Part shown: piece after piece, positions 33,201 to 42,095 of the stretch
Layout: each line of letters opens with the position of its first letter
Numbering within the stretch: position 1 is the stretch's first letter
Assembly (NCBI GenBank): GCA_964613805.1
Contig: CAZTJF010000011.1
Span: forward strand, 1-64,000
From: XYD12-FULL-36-8 sp964613805
GTDB taxonomy: Bacteria; Bacteroidota; Ignavibacteria; Ignavibacteriales; Ignavibacteriaceae
Direction: 5' to 3'
DNA: 64,000 nt
The notes under the pieces: generated by a model
Databases searched by the model: none
The model's input: the letters and a program-made list of their open reading frames with translations, nothing else
Told to the model about the DNA's origin: nothing
Made by a program: the position numbers and the translations under genes

Positions 33201-35930
33201 CCACCATGTAAGACCAGAACTTCCAAAGAAACCGATGCTTCCCTTTCCGGGAACTTTATTAAACTTTTCACCAAAAATATCCTGGTTGTCAAAATGAGCA
33301 GTATAGCAAGTAACGCTAACCACCATTGGAAGTCTGCCGCCATTATTTAACTGGTAAATATCATCATTAGTGAAAACAAGATCCCATTGAGAACCACCAC
33401 CATGCCCATAATAATTTGCTAAAATTGCGCCTCGATTAAACTCTTCTCTTATCCTTGGTCCATCACCTTGAAATGGAAAATGTCGTGGTTTATTTGGATA
33501 CCTAAAAACTTTTGCTGAGGTAAAACCATTTTTAATAACATATTCATCATCGAGGTACAAACTCTCGTCATTAAACCCAAACTGTGTTTCATCTTGCGCA
33601 TTTAGTCCCGATGCCATCAAGAGCACATTCTCTTTCCAAGGTTTAGCGTTATCAGCCGGGTAGTTGATTAACTTTTCAACTAGAATATTACCTTCTTCGA
33701 CGGTTTCACAAGATAACCTGCCAATTGCTAAATCAGGAACAATATCATCACCGATAATGCATACTATCTCATTATCGCTGGGTGCTTGACCGTACTCTGG
33801 TGTTTGCACAGCAATTGAAGGAATAAAATTCTGCCGGCTGGTAAAATAAATGCCGCGGTAATCAAAACTCATATCACCTAATAATACAATATAAGTGGGA
33901 GCAGGTGATGTCCAATTATTGAATGCATACCTGACGAACCTTTTAAGAGCGAGTGGATCAAGAAGACCATCGGAGAATTCATCATAAATATTTTGAACAT
34001 CTACAATTTTTACTCTGGGGTTATTGATACGTGGCAAATAGCTTGATCTAAAATCAGCCAATCTTTGAGCTACTTCATTAAAATTGGAATGAGTTATTAT
34101 TAAGTAATCAGCAGCATTGTTAGGATTTCTTAAATCAGAATTAACATCAAGAATAATCGAATCTGGAACGAAAAAACTATCCACTGATACACAAAAATAT
34201 TCGGTCCTTTCAGATAAAGTATCTACAAAGTACACGCTTTGGTCTGCATCATTTTGAATCCGAGGATTAACAATTACTTCAGCTCTTTGAGGTATATAAA
34301 TTTTCATATCCTGGCTTTTCCATTGCCACATATAGTAAAGATTTTCGCCGTAATCATTCGGTGGGCTTTTGAAATTATAATAAGAACCTGTGATTCTATT
34401 CCATCTCCAGTAATCGAATTCAAACCAATTGATTCTTATATTATCACTTTTGATAGTAGTGCAAATATTACCATCAACACCTATTTCAAAATAATTACCG
34501 CTCTGCAGCCATCTAACACTATCAGGGTGATAGGAAAAAAAACTGAACACAATATTCTTAGAAAAATTTGCAGCTTCTTGATTGCTCCATTGAATCGAAC
34601 CCATTTTTACACCATTAAACTTAAGATAAGCACTGTGTCCCGGATTACAGCCGCTGACTGTCATACCATGCAAATTTGCCCGTACACTGCCAAAAGGTTT
34701 TTCGGGATTTATATTCGGAGCGAAATTATCAAACTCATATCGAAATATGTAAGTTTCGAATCCACTGAGTATGTCCGCTTTATCCCAAAACCAAAAATCC
34801 CGACGATCATTTGGAGCATAACCTAAGGGTTCATACATTTTATCCATTTCATAGTGAGTTGTTTCGAGAACCGACTTGATAGCAACATCAATTACTGTTG
34901 GATAGCCATCTTTTTCTTTATAGCGATAAACACTATCTGCCGAATACGAAAACCAATAAACATTTGAGTTATTATAAATATTACTATATGTATATGGGGT
35001 AGTCGGCTGCGGTGGAAGCCCAATAAATTGAAAATAATCTAACGTATCAAAAAAACCGTTCGAATTGACATCAACAATTTCTATCGGTACTTGTCGTCCA
35101 TTATTAATTAATTCGAGACGCCCTTGCTGAATTCCGCCAAATGGCGTTATACCTGCTGATATTAGACTTTCATAAGTGATACGATAAACACCTTTTTTAT
35201 TAAGATATATTTTGTAATAAATCTTATTGGGATTGTACCATACACTATCTTCCGCAGTCTTTTCAGAAACATTCTTTACCTTTGCAATAAAACTTTTGGC
35301 TTCGTTAGAATTAATTACTGAAGTTTTTATGAAATCTTCTGTTAATGGATCTTCGATATTTTCTGTGATGGATCCAATTTCAGGATAAGTATTAAAATCT
35401 ATTTGAAGTGTGATTTTTTTGTTGAATAAAAGTTCTCTGGAAACAGGATTAAATTGATAAGGATAAACATTAAACTCTGCGGCTCGAGCATAACGCATAA
35501 CAAAGTAAGACACTATTTCTGAGGTAAACTGAGGATAAAAAGTATTCGAGCCATAAATTGATTCATCATAGGTTAAATTGTTTAAATCCTGGTTTATCGA
35601 ATCTGGATAGGGTTGAATAAATTTTTGCAGAAATCTTTCCTGTTCGAGATGTAAAACCTTAATAGAGGGCTTTGAATTGAAGGGAACGCCAATGCTTAAA
35701 TATATAGTTGGAAGCCATGGTTGACCAGGCTTTCTGAAACTATATTCTTCCCCGGAGATAGAGGTTAGGACTTTTCCATCTACCTCTGTTTCACTAAGAT
35801 TATACTTGTTAGAAAAATCAAAACTTATTTTAAGATAAGTTGACGTGGACTCAATGACTTTATAATTCTGTGGTTGGATTAAAGTTGGTAATAAGACAGC
35901 TAATAAAATTAAATATAGTTTTTGCTTCAT
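30210..35930 (-). CDS. porU: PorU-like type IX secretion C25 peptidase with sorting domain
   Basis: About 1,906 residues from the ATG at 35930, which starts the signal peptide MKQKLYLILLAVLLPTLIQPQ; an in-frame ATG at 35999 adds 23 unlikely residues. The middle contains the gingipain-type (C25) catalytic regions, with His in ANYYGHGGGSQWD and Cys in MVVSVTCYTAHFDN. Later come CARDB-like beta domains and a C-terminal T9SS domain: YNYPNPFKNDTYFTFEL, KVYTVAGRLIKEI, FWDGRDEDGDEISNGIYFYKI. PorU cleaves and anchors T9SS cargo at the outer membrane. A cargo peptidase instead of the sortase is possible because a sorting domain is present. Confidence 0.8.
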   Translation of the reverse strand: MKQKLYLILLAVLLPTLIQPQNYKVIESTSTYLKISFDFSNKYNLSETEVDGKVLTSISGEEYSFRKPGQPWLPTIYLSIGVPFNSKPSIKVLHLEQERFLQKFIQPYPDSINQDLNNLTYDESIYGSNTFYPQFTSEIVSYFVMRYARAAEFNVYPYQFNPVSRELLFNKKITLQIDFNTYPEIGSITENIEDPLTEDFIKTSVINSNEAKSFIAKVKNVSEKTAEDSVWYNPNKIYYKIYLNKKGVYRITYESLISAGITPFGGIQQGRLELINNGRQVPIEIVDVNSNGFFDTLDYFQFIGLPPQPTTPYTYSNIYNNSNVYWFSYSADSVYRYKEKDGYPTVIDVAIKSVLETTHYEMDKMYEPLGYAPNDRRDFWFWDKADILSGFETYIFRYEFDNFAPNINPEKPFGSVRANLHGMTVSGCNPGHSAYLKFNGVKMGSIQWSNQEAANFSKNIVFSFFSYHPDSVRWLQSGNYFEIGVDGNICTTIKSDNIRINWFEFDYWRWNRITGSYYNFKSPPNDYGENLYYMWQWKSQDMKIYIPQRAEVIVNPRIQNDADQSVYFVDTLSERTEYFCVSVDSFFVPDSIILDVNSDLRNPNNAADYLIITHSNFNEVAQRLADFRSSYLPRINNPRVKIVDVQNIYDEFSDGLLDPLALKRFVRYAFNNWTSPAPTYIVLLGDMSFDYRGIYFTSRQNFIPSIAVQTPEYGQAPSDNEIVCIIGDDIVPDLAIGRLSCETVEEGNILVEKLINYPADNAKPWKENVLLMASGLNAQDETQFGFNDESLYLDDEYVIKNGFTSAKVFRYPNKPRHFPFQGDGPRIREEFNRGAILANYYGHGGGSQWDLVFTNDDIYQLNNGGRLPMVVSVTCYTAHFDNQDIFGEKFNKVPGKGSIGFFGSSGLTWWQAGVFINKEMFKEILERRNYVFGLAVMKSKQSVPPTGFVGTQISLLTLLGDPALELAFPKYPDFEIKSSDITISPKNPLKDDTVKIFVKFRNLGIIFPEDSVLVQLYENFTNPENLIGEIKRGSFGQSDSVEMIWIPKSAGLYSIIARINEVDAIMEVDHSDNSASSDFAVFSFGKPNIVRPINGHFQTSDKMDFIFTDIGKLFGRNFFYVIEIDTSSTLNSSAKIISPILDDVEGIVNWKSPSLPQGEYFWRATIYDETDTNTSFINTFSITTESGVGYFARQNQLRNFSSQNMFYSEVSKSLVLNTDTLPPYPSNKRFLDSINISLPGDVGGITTFTTDGSYFYFGHLPFYTFGVPTKIYKIGTGLNGTIRGFNYGAIPNLQLYVKSQIFSHIDGFIYVATGDDSTLLQLNPLNGDTVRIFLPDRLLPTEDGLLRDSGYYLISDGNLVYNLSAGYGNRREKYTMRIFNPQQGWQKVGNDIFFDGTSFRGFCGFIVVNGYLIVYESYLSGYMRRYRLSDGFFEEQWLSSVPFRGYYALNYDWTNNFVYISTFNPGSPSYKPGFHKFVGTFQDALGSATSEEIGPSVKWKNSTYNIDATGSTGNYIVMLLGKNKNTSEWDTLSHNVSGNFSLENIDASLHDYLKFHFEFIDSSYNPSAPFKLKSLLVNYDSYPEIVISSKDLTFSTDTLLQGFPIDMELKVKNLGYATAENLNLKFYLNDADSSSYSDFVTIASDSEKVIRHTVPTSNLIFDNKFKVVATSTVPEFYTFNNIAENGFFVSRDSIKPFFSITVDGKEIVNGDIVSAKPEILITLKDDSPLPLDTSLFTIIYNNVPLSFNRADVQYTYSPYPNSEAIIRWTPVLKDGRHTLEVLAKDASGNFFDTTSSRTVFYVYNQPNLLYVYNYPNPFKNDTYFTFELRGSIVPDEFLIKVYTVAGRLIKEISVPSSAMNIGFNRIFWDGRDEDGDEISNGIYFYKIISRLNDETKIITQKLAKVK

Positions 35931-36038
35931 TGCCTTTTGGAAAAATTTATCGAAACTTAGACTATTATAGTTTTCGGTGCAAGGGTAAAAAATAAGCAAC
36001 TCAAGGTTAAGAATGTTAAAGGGATTGTAAAAATTTTT

Positions 36039-37706
36039 TCAGTCAATATTTAGGTTAAAAGAACCAAAGAGAGCATTATAGGACTTAGAAGACCTGAATG
36101 TATTATTTCGATATTCCCAATCAAACTTGAGATACAAATTGTTGAAAAACTCCCAACTGAATCCTAACCGACTTCGATCTTCAGTTTCACGTTGACCATC
36201 TAAAAGGTATGCAAACCTTGAATCTCTAAAGGTATAATACTCTAAAACATTTCCACCAACATTTCGAGTTCTGTTCCCCAATGAGTCATACTCGTTATTT
36301 CCGTGAACTGAATGGGAATAATTTGCCGAAAAACTTAAACGATCATTAAAATTATAAATTAAGTTAACAGATAGTTGAGTTGAATTTGGTTGGAGATCAA
36401 CACCCAATAGATATCCGTTGTTCGTATATGTCAGCGATTCTCTATAACCGGGATGTGAAAAAATATATGGTCTTAATTGAAGATACTCGATGTTGACCAT
36501 CATGTTATCAAAAATGATTGGAGCAGTAAGCGAGACTCCTCCCTGCCAAGCAAACCCATTATTATGCCCAGACCATTCTCCTTTAAACAAACGAGAAAAA
36601 TTAATATCATCAAATATCGCTGAAGCATTGAGCAGCAAACCATCTTGCACGCGCAGCTTACCATCAAAAGCCAAAAATGAATTATCTAAATCGTTTAATG
36701 AACGCTGAGCTGATTCCCAAAACAACAACGGATTTAAGTATGCAGCTTCAAAAGCTCTATTTGAATAAATAATCATCTGAGACACACCAAGTGAAAGATT
36801 ATTGTTTGGATTGAACCCAAGTCGTGAAATGGCAAGGAACTTGGATCTCTTTTCTTTACTGATATCATTATTAATCTGAATGAACTCTGGCTGGATCACT
36901 AACCATCCATGAAGAAAATCATATCTTAAACTTTTATATTGAATATTGAACTTGACAAAATCAAAAACTTGAGGATTTTCAGAAAGTATGAGCTTATTTA
37001 TTTGTCCATTACCCCAGAGAATCCTTTCTCTTCCGAACTGAAGATTCATTATTCCCTTTTCCAATCTGACATAACCTTGAGTGTTATCGAAAAAATTTAT
37101 TTTTGTGTTATTAAATGTAAATGACTGTTCTATTTTCTTATCAAGAGTGGCAGTTATTCTATCACCTAACACCGAACCATTTGACGCCTCAACATAATAA
37201 CCAAACCAATCATCATAACTGCCTCTAATTCTTCCACCAAAATTGATGACTGAACTTCCTTTAATAGTTTGATCTGAATAAATGAATTTATATTCAATTA
37301 AAGGATCAATATAAAAATTTATGATGGAATCTTTGAAAAGATATAAATGTTTTTCTTTTTCCTGCACAACATTGTTGATAAAATCTTTGGGAAAATTGTC
37401 GAAGAATTTTATTGCTTCACCACTCTGTCTAATACCATATTTTACTATCATGCGATCCAATATATTTTGCTCAGTATAACTTAGACTATGTCTATGTTGT
37501 GCAATATTATTTAAAGCAGAATTAACTTGTTTCTTTGATAATGGCAGAATCACATCATCGTATGCCCCTAACGAACCTTGAACATACATTTGCTGTAAGA
37601 ATTTGTAAACTTCATTTGTGGATGGAATATTTTCAATTTGAGGGAATAAAAAGGAAGAGAAGAATGGCAAAGTCAGTAATACAAGTACCGAACTGGATAC
37701 TTTCAT
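36039..37706 (-). CDS. Wzi-like outer-membrane beta-barrel (capsule assembly)
   Basis: 555 residues, signal peptide MKVSSSVLVLLTLPFFSSFLFPQ, then a short helical part and many alternating beta strands ending in SFNLNID with aromatic/hydrophobic C-terminus. NLQFGRERILWGNGQINKLI and LRYDFLHGWLVIQ are similar to the capsule assembly Wzi family, which retains polysaccharide on the cell surface. It begins 9 bases after the sugar phosphotransferase stop, supporting a role in surface polysaccharide. Confidence 0.65.
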   Translation of the reverse strand: MKVSSSVLVLLTLPFFSSFLFPQIENIPSTNEVYKFLQQMYVQGSLGAYDDVILPLSKKQVNSALNNIAQHRHSLSYTEQNILDRMIVKYGIRQSGEAIKFFDNFPKDFINNVVQEKEKHLYLFKDSIINFYIDPLIEYKFIYSDQTIKGSSVINFGGRIRGSYDDWFGYYVEASNGSVLGDRITATLDKKIEQSFTFNNTKINFFDNTQGYVRLEKGIMNLQFGRERILWGNGQINKLILSENPQVFDFVKFNIQYKSLRYDFLHGWLVIQPEFIQINNDISKEKRSKFLAISRLGFNPNNNLSLGVSQMIIYSNRAFEAAYLNPLLFWESAQRSLNDLDNSFLAFDGKLRVQDGLLLNASAIFDDINFSRLFKGEWSGHNNGFAWQGGVSLTAPIIFDNMMVNIEYLQLRPYIFSHPGYRESLTYTNNGYLLGVDLQPNSTQLSVNLIYNFNDRLSFSANYSHSVHGNNEYDSLGNRTRNVGGNVLEYYTFRDSRFAYLLDGQRETEDRSRLGFSWEFFNNLYLKFDWEYRNNTFRSSKSYNALFGSFNLNID

Positions 37707-37715
37707 ACTGTCAGA

Positions 37716-38291
37716 TTAAATATTGCCATGATTTGTTGCAATTGCTTCAAACGTTTTCAGTAAAATTATAAAATCTGTAAATAAATTTGCATTTGAATAA
37801 TAATTGACCTCCATTTTTACTCGCTGCTCGGGCGTTAATTTTTGCCGCCCATTTACTTGAGAATAACCGGTTATACCGGGCACAAATTCAAAAATTTTTC
37901 TCTGTTCCTCATTATACTTAGAGGTAATTGAAGTAATTTCAGGCCTAGGACCAACTATACTCATTTCACCTTTGAACACATTAATTACTTGAGGAATCTC
38001 ATCAATACTTGTTCTTCTCAATATCTTTCCAACTTTAGTTATTCTCGGATCATTCACCTGAGTTAATTCAGGTCCAATTTCTAGAGCATTATGAACCATT
38101 CCTCTAAACTTATACATTAAAAATTTTTGACCATTGTAACCAGTACGCTCATGCTTAAAAAGAATCGGTCCATTGGACTCTAATTTGATAGCAACTGCTA
38201 CAATTACAAGAATTGGAAATGTTATGATGATTGTGATAATTGAAATAAGTATGTCAATAGATCTTTTGATAATAATTCTCTTTTTAGGCAT
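37716..38291 (-). CDS. Undecaprenyl-phosphate sugar phosphotransferase (initiating transferase)
   Basis: 191 residues, the short PglC-like form: one membrane-entering helix (IDILISIITIIITFPILVIV) then the catalytic domain with GPILFKHERTGYNGQKFLMYKFR, ITKVGKILRRTSIDEIPQ and MSIVGPRPEI. It transfers a sugar phosphate from a UDP-sugar to undecaprenyl phosphate, starting repeat-unit synthesis. First gene of the minus-strand group ending in the PorU-like protein. Confidence 0.92.
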   Translation of the reverse strand: MPKKRIIIKRSIDILISIITIIITFPILVIVAVAIKLESNGPILFKHERTGYNGQKFLMYKFRGMVHNALEIGPELTQVNDPRITKVGKILRRTSIDEIPQVINVFKGEMSIVGPRPEITSITSKYNEEQRKIFEFVPGITGYSQVNGRQKLTPEQRVKMEVNYYSNANLFTDFIILLKTFEAIATNHGNI

Positions 38292-38924
38292 AATATGATT
38301 TTATTAAGTTTTCTTATTTAACCACTTTAGTAATTATTTTCTTCTAAAAATATCAAACAGAAAATTTTTTAACAAAGCCCCTACGTCAGATAGTTGCTAA
38401 AAGTCTTAATTGAAAGCAATTAAATTTTACTTCACTTTTTAAACTCATCAAATTTATTAAACTAATTATACATTTTCTGTAATTAGTTTTTATGACGTGT
38501 AAAAATACCCAATATTATATTTATTCCAAAAAAGAGAGGTCTGCTCAAAGCAATTCATTCTTGATTTTGAATTACATTTACGCTTTTAAATGAATATTTA
38601 ACAATTATTATCATAATTTACTATTAATTGGTAATTCGACTCTAAATCATATGTGTTTTCTATCAGCGTGAAGAAATGTAGTAAAACTCAAATGTTATTT
38701 TCATAATTTTTAGATAATTAATTCTTCTATTGTTTTGATCAACCTTTTAAAATTGATATCGCTTGACTGAATAATAAAAAGAAAGGGAGTTAAGTTTGAA
38801 GTGAACAATTGGTCAATTTACATTTTGTAATAGATGATTCTAATTATATATTTAAATATTGAGATGTAAATATATTTTATCTCTCACAAATCAAATTAAT
38901 AACTTACTGTATTTAACAGAACAT
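38292..38924. other. Long AT-rich intergenic region between divergent polysaccharide genes
   Basis: About 630 bases without a supported ORF, very A+T rich. It should hold promoters for the sugar phosphotransferase (minus) and aminotransferase (plus). I see no tRNA, clear inverted repeat or insertion-sequence end. The 5' end of the aminotransferase frame opens at 38859, but homology begins at the ATG at 38925. Confidence 0.4.
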
Positions 38925-40073
38925 ATGAGATCGAGCTACCTAGTATTCGGGCAACCAATCATTGAACAAGAAGAAATTGACGAAATAATTAGTTCATTAA
39001 AGTCAGGCTGGATAGGAACTGGACCAAAAGTTGCCCAATTCGAGTCTGATTTTAAGGAGTATATTGGATCTAAATATGCTGTCGCAGTTTCGTCCTGCAC
39101 AGCGGGGTTGCATTTATCTGTATTAGCGATGGGTGTTAAACCTGGTGATGAAGTAATTGTACCAACCATGACTTTTGCAGCTACTTCAAATGCTGTAGTT
39201 CACACTGGAGCAAAACCAGTTTTTGTTGACGTTGATAAATACAAAATGACTATTGATACAGTAGATGTAAGGAAAAAAATAACCCCCAAAACCAAAGCAA
39301 TTATTCCAGTGCATTTTGCTGGACGAGCTTGTAATATTAATGTCATAGAACAAATTGCATCAGAGTATAATCTTAAAATCATTCACGATGCTGCACATGC
39401 AGTTGAAACCGAGTATGAAAATAAAAAAATCGGCTGCTTTAGAGATATAGCAAATTTTAGCTTTTATGTCACAAAGAATATTACAACCGCCGAGGGCGGA
39501 ATGATAACGACTGATAATGAGGAACTAGCTCAAAAGCTAAAAATTTATGCTTTGCATGGAATGTCAAAAGATGCTTGGAAAAGATTTTCTGATGATGGAT
39601 ACAAACATTACGAAGTCATCTACCCCGGATATAAATATAATATGACCGATCTTCAAGCAGCAATTGGAATCCAGCAATTAAAAAAGGTAGATAAATTCGC
39701 AAAAAGGAGGAAGGAAATTTGGGATGTCTATAAAAAAGAATTATCTAATCTTCCTCTCATATTACCGCCCGAGCCAAATGTAAATAGCTCTCATGCATAT
39801 CATTTATTTACTGTGATGGTAAATTCTTCTTTAACAAAAATTTCACGTGATGAACTGATCAGCCAACTTCATCATTTCAATATAGGCACGGGTGTTCATT
39901 ACATCGCATTACACTTACAGCCATATTACAAAAAAACCTTTGGCTATAAAAAAGGTGACTTCCCCAAAGCAGAATTTATTTCCGATCGAACTTTTTCAAT
40001 TCCATTTTCAGCTAAATTAACTGATGATGACGTTCAAGACGTAGTGAGAACACTGAAAGAGATTTTAGAATAG
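38925..40073 (+). CDS. DegT/DnrJ/EryC1/StrS family sugar aminotransferase
   Basis: 382 residues from the ATG at 38925. The PLP enzyme features are SSCTAGLHLSVLAMGVKPGDEVIVP (cofactor phosphate site), IHDAAHAVE, and the Schiff-base Lys in FYVTKNITTAEGGM, with NMTDLQAAIGIQQL near the end. It transaminates a nucleotide-linked keto-sugar to an amino sugar for surface glycans. It stands alone on the plus strand facing a minus-strand methyltransferase. A second family member is encoded at 62862. Confidence 0.92.
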   Translation: MRSSYLVFGQPIIEQEEIDEIISSLKSGWIGTGPKVAQFESDFKEYIGSKYAVAVSSCTAGLHLSVLAMGVKPGDEVIVPTMTFAATSNAVVHTGAKPVFVDVDKYKMTIDTVDVRKKITPKTKAIIPVHFAGRACNINVIEQIASEYNLKIIHDAAHAVETEYENKKIGCFRDIANFSFYVTKNITTAEGGMITTDNEELAQKLKIYALHGMSKDAWKRFSDDGYKHYEVIYPGYKYNMTDLQAAIGIQQLKKVDKFAKRRKEIWDVYKKELSNLPLILPPEPNVNSSHAYHLFTVMVNSSLTKISRDELISQLHHFNIGTGVHYIALHLQPYYKKTFGYKKGDFPKAEFISDRTFSIPFSAKLTDDDVQDVVRTLKEILE

Positions 40074-40173
40074 GAGAAGTGTCATAATTTTAGCTAAATA
40101 CTGTTTTCTACTACGTTACATAAAAGAATTGCCCAGCATAATATTTTGATAAAAAACGACTCATTGTTACACA

Positions 40174-40866
40174 TCAAGTTTTCTTCGCAATAAAACATAA
40201 TAGATGGGTTCTTAGAAAATAAGTTGAATTAAACAAAGTATAAAAATTTGGATGAATTTTGGTTACAGCTCGACTTATTGGTGGAGCTAAAGTTAACCTA
40301 TGAAAATTAAAATGTTGATTTGAAAAAAGCTTTTTTATCTCTTTTAACCCAATGCCTTTTACATCAATATTTTTAGGGTTATCATAGATAAAGTCATACC
40401 ACAATATACCTCCATTTGGCTTAATCCAATTCCACATCTTCTTCGCTACTTGTGCTTTAAATTCAGCATCAAGAATAGATGAAAAAACCATTGATTGAAA
40501 TACTATGTCAAATGACTCTTCTTCAAAACTTTGATTGAGAATGTCTCCCACATAAAACGATACTTGACTTGGTAACCTTCTTTTTGCTTCATTAATTCTT
40601 TCAACTATTAAATCATTAGCAAAAAGATTGGCTGGCTGGAAACCAAAACGAATAAATTGTAATAGATTTGTTCCAGAACCACAACCAATTTCTAATAATC
40701 GTTTATTTTTCAGAGGTTCTAATTTTTCTTTTTTAAATAATTTAATCAAAGCTCGTTCCTTTTCTTGCTCACTCAAATATGTTGAAGCATTCAAGGGACT
40801 ATACCTGCTTTCAGGAATAAGCACTCTTCGCTCATATCGCCGAATTATTTCTTCAGATTCTGACAA
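40174..40866 (-). CDS. SAM-dependent methyltransferase (class I)
   Basis: 230 residues, start TTG with GAGAG upstream. LLEIGCGSGTNLLQFIRFG is the SAM-binding motif I, VSFYVGDILNQSFEEESFDIVFQSMVFSS covers motifs II-III. The product of a polysaccharide locus, so it likely methylates a sugar or a nucleotide sugar; no further specificity visible. It follows the GT2 gene by 21 bases. Confidence 0.8.
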   Translation of the reverse strand: MSESEEIIRRYERRVLIPESRYSPLNASTYLSEQEKERALIKLFKKEKLEPLKNKRLLEIGCGSGTNLLQFIRFGFQPANLFANDLIVERINEAKRRLPSQVSFYVGDILNQSFEEESFDIVFQSMVFSSILDAEFKAQVAKKMWNWIKPNGGILWYDFIYDNPKNIDVKGIGLKEIKKLFSNQHFNFHRLTLAPPISRAVTKIHPNFYTLFNSTYFLRTHLLCFIAKKT

Positions 40867-40887
40867 AGGATCTCTCTAATAGTTAAA

Positions 40888-41874
40888 TTAGTTAAAAATT
40901 AAAAATTTAATAATGCCTGCAAAAAATCCTACTGCATAAGCAAGATGTAAAACCATAACAGCAATCGGAAACCGAATAGCTGTACCAAATTTCTCCTGAA
41001 TTAAAACAGGAATACTAAATGTAATTATCAATATTAAGTAAATTGTTGGGAGCACTGTGCCAAGGATTAAATTATTTGACACTAATCCGAGAATTAGAAG
41101 CATAATAATAGTAAAAAAAAATAGTATTGGTATTTGTTGACGATAAGAAATAGGAATTTTATGTTTTTTTAGAACGGCTACTCTCCAAAATCCATAATTG
41201 TAATATTGCTTGAATAATGCCGAAGGAGATTCTCGAACGAAATAACTACTTTTTGCTTTAGGTGAAATATATACTTTACCTCCACCTTTTGTAATCCGAA
41301 AACAAAATTCATCATCTTGATTGCGGATAAGAGATTCATCATAAAAGCCATACTTATCAAATACATCTCTTCTGAAAACTGGAAAACAAGCCATCTCAGA
41401 ATATCCTTCATAATCGGGAAATCTATGTTTAGCGTTTCCAACACCGATATTACTTGACATGGCTATAGCGGTTGCTTTCGCAAAAGGAGTTTTCCCTTTG
41501 CTAATAATTGGTCCGCCAACACACGAAACTTCTGCATGTTGGTCAGCCATTTCTAAACAAGCTGTAAGATAATTTGAAGCATACTCTGCGTGGGCACCAA
41601 GAATAGCAATAAATTCTCCTTTTGCATTTCTGATACCAATATTTAAAGCATGCGGAGTGAATAAATTGGGATTATCTAATAGTCTTACTTGTGGTTTTTG
41701 TCTTGAAATCTTCTCTACTATCATTCTGGTGTTGTCCTTACTCATTCCATCTACAACGAGAATTTCCATTTTATTCTGGAGATCTTCTTGTTCCAGAAGA
41801 GAAAGTAGGCAATCACCGATGTACTTTTCTTCGTTTCTACAAGGGATAATTACTGAAATTTTAGGACTTGACAC
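40888..41874 (-). CDS. Family 2 glycosyltransferase with C-terminal membrane segments
   Basis: 328 residues from GTG. GT-A fold: ISVIIPCRNEEKYIGDCL, the acidic site in EILVVDGMSKDNTR, and RNQDDEFCFRITKGGG (catalytic-base ED-like region). About 100 C-terminal residues form three hydrophobic helices, an arrangement of membrane-bound succinoglycan-type (ExoA-like) transferases. It acts at the cytoplasmic face on lipid-linked intermediates. Confidence 0.85.
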   Translation of the reverse strand: MSSPKISVIIPCRNEEKYIGDCLLSLLEQEDLQNKMEILVVDGMSKDNTRMIVEKISRQKPQVRLLDNPNLFTPHALNIGIRNAKGEFIAILGAHAEYASNYLTACLEMADQHAEVSCVGGPIISKGKTPFAKATAIAMSSNIGVGNAKHRFPDYEGYSEMACFPVFRRDVFDKYGFYDESLIRNQDDEFCFRITKGGGKVYISPKAKSSYFVRESPSALFKQYYNYGFWRVAVLKKHKIPISYRQQIPILFFFTIIMLLILGLVSNNLILGTVLPTIYLILIITFSIPVLIQEKFGTAIRFPIAVMVLHLAYAVGFFAGIIKFLIFN

Positions 41875-42095
41875 AATTAATTTCTAAATATCTATAATAA
41901 AATTATCATTAAGTGTTCTAAGTTAAAAATATTTTAGCAAAATGAAACTAATATTTGAGAAATTCCCAATTAATTAAGAATAAGATTAAAGACTTGACTT
42001 AAACACTTCCTTATGGAAGTATTGAAGTGATTTATTAAGATTAAATTAATCGTTTATTAATTTAGAATTAATACTTCAGTAAACTAAATTTGGGT

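Noticed and set aside
34239..34826. 195-residue plus-strand ORF opposite the PorU-like gene
   Set aside because: It lies entirely antisense to a strongly supported coding region, has no recognisable domain and is explained by the complementary frame.
38292..38924. Hidden gene in the long intergenic gap
   Set aside because: Only very short, low-complexity frames are present.
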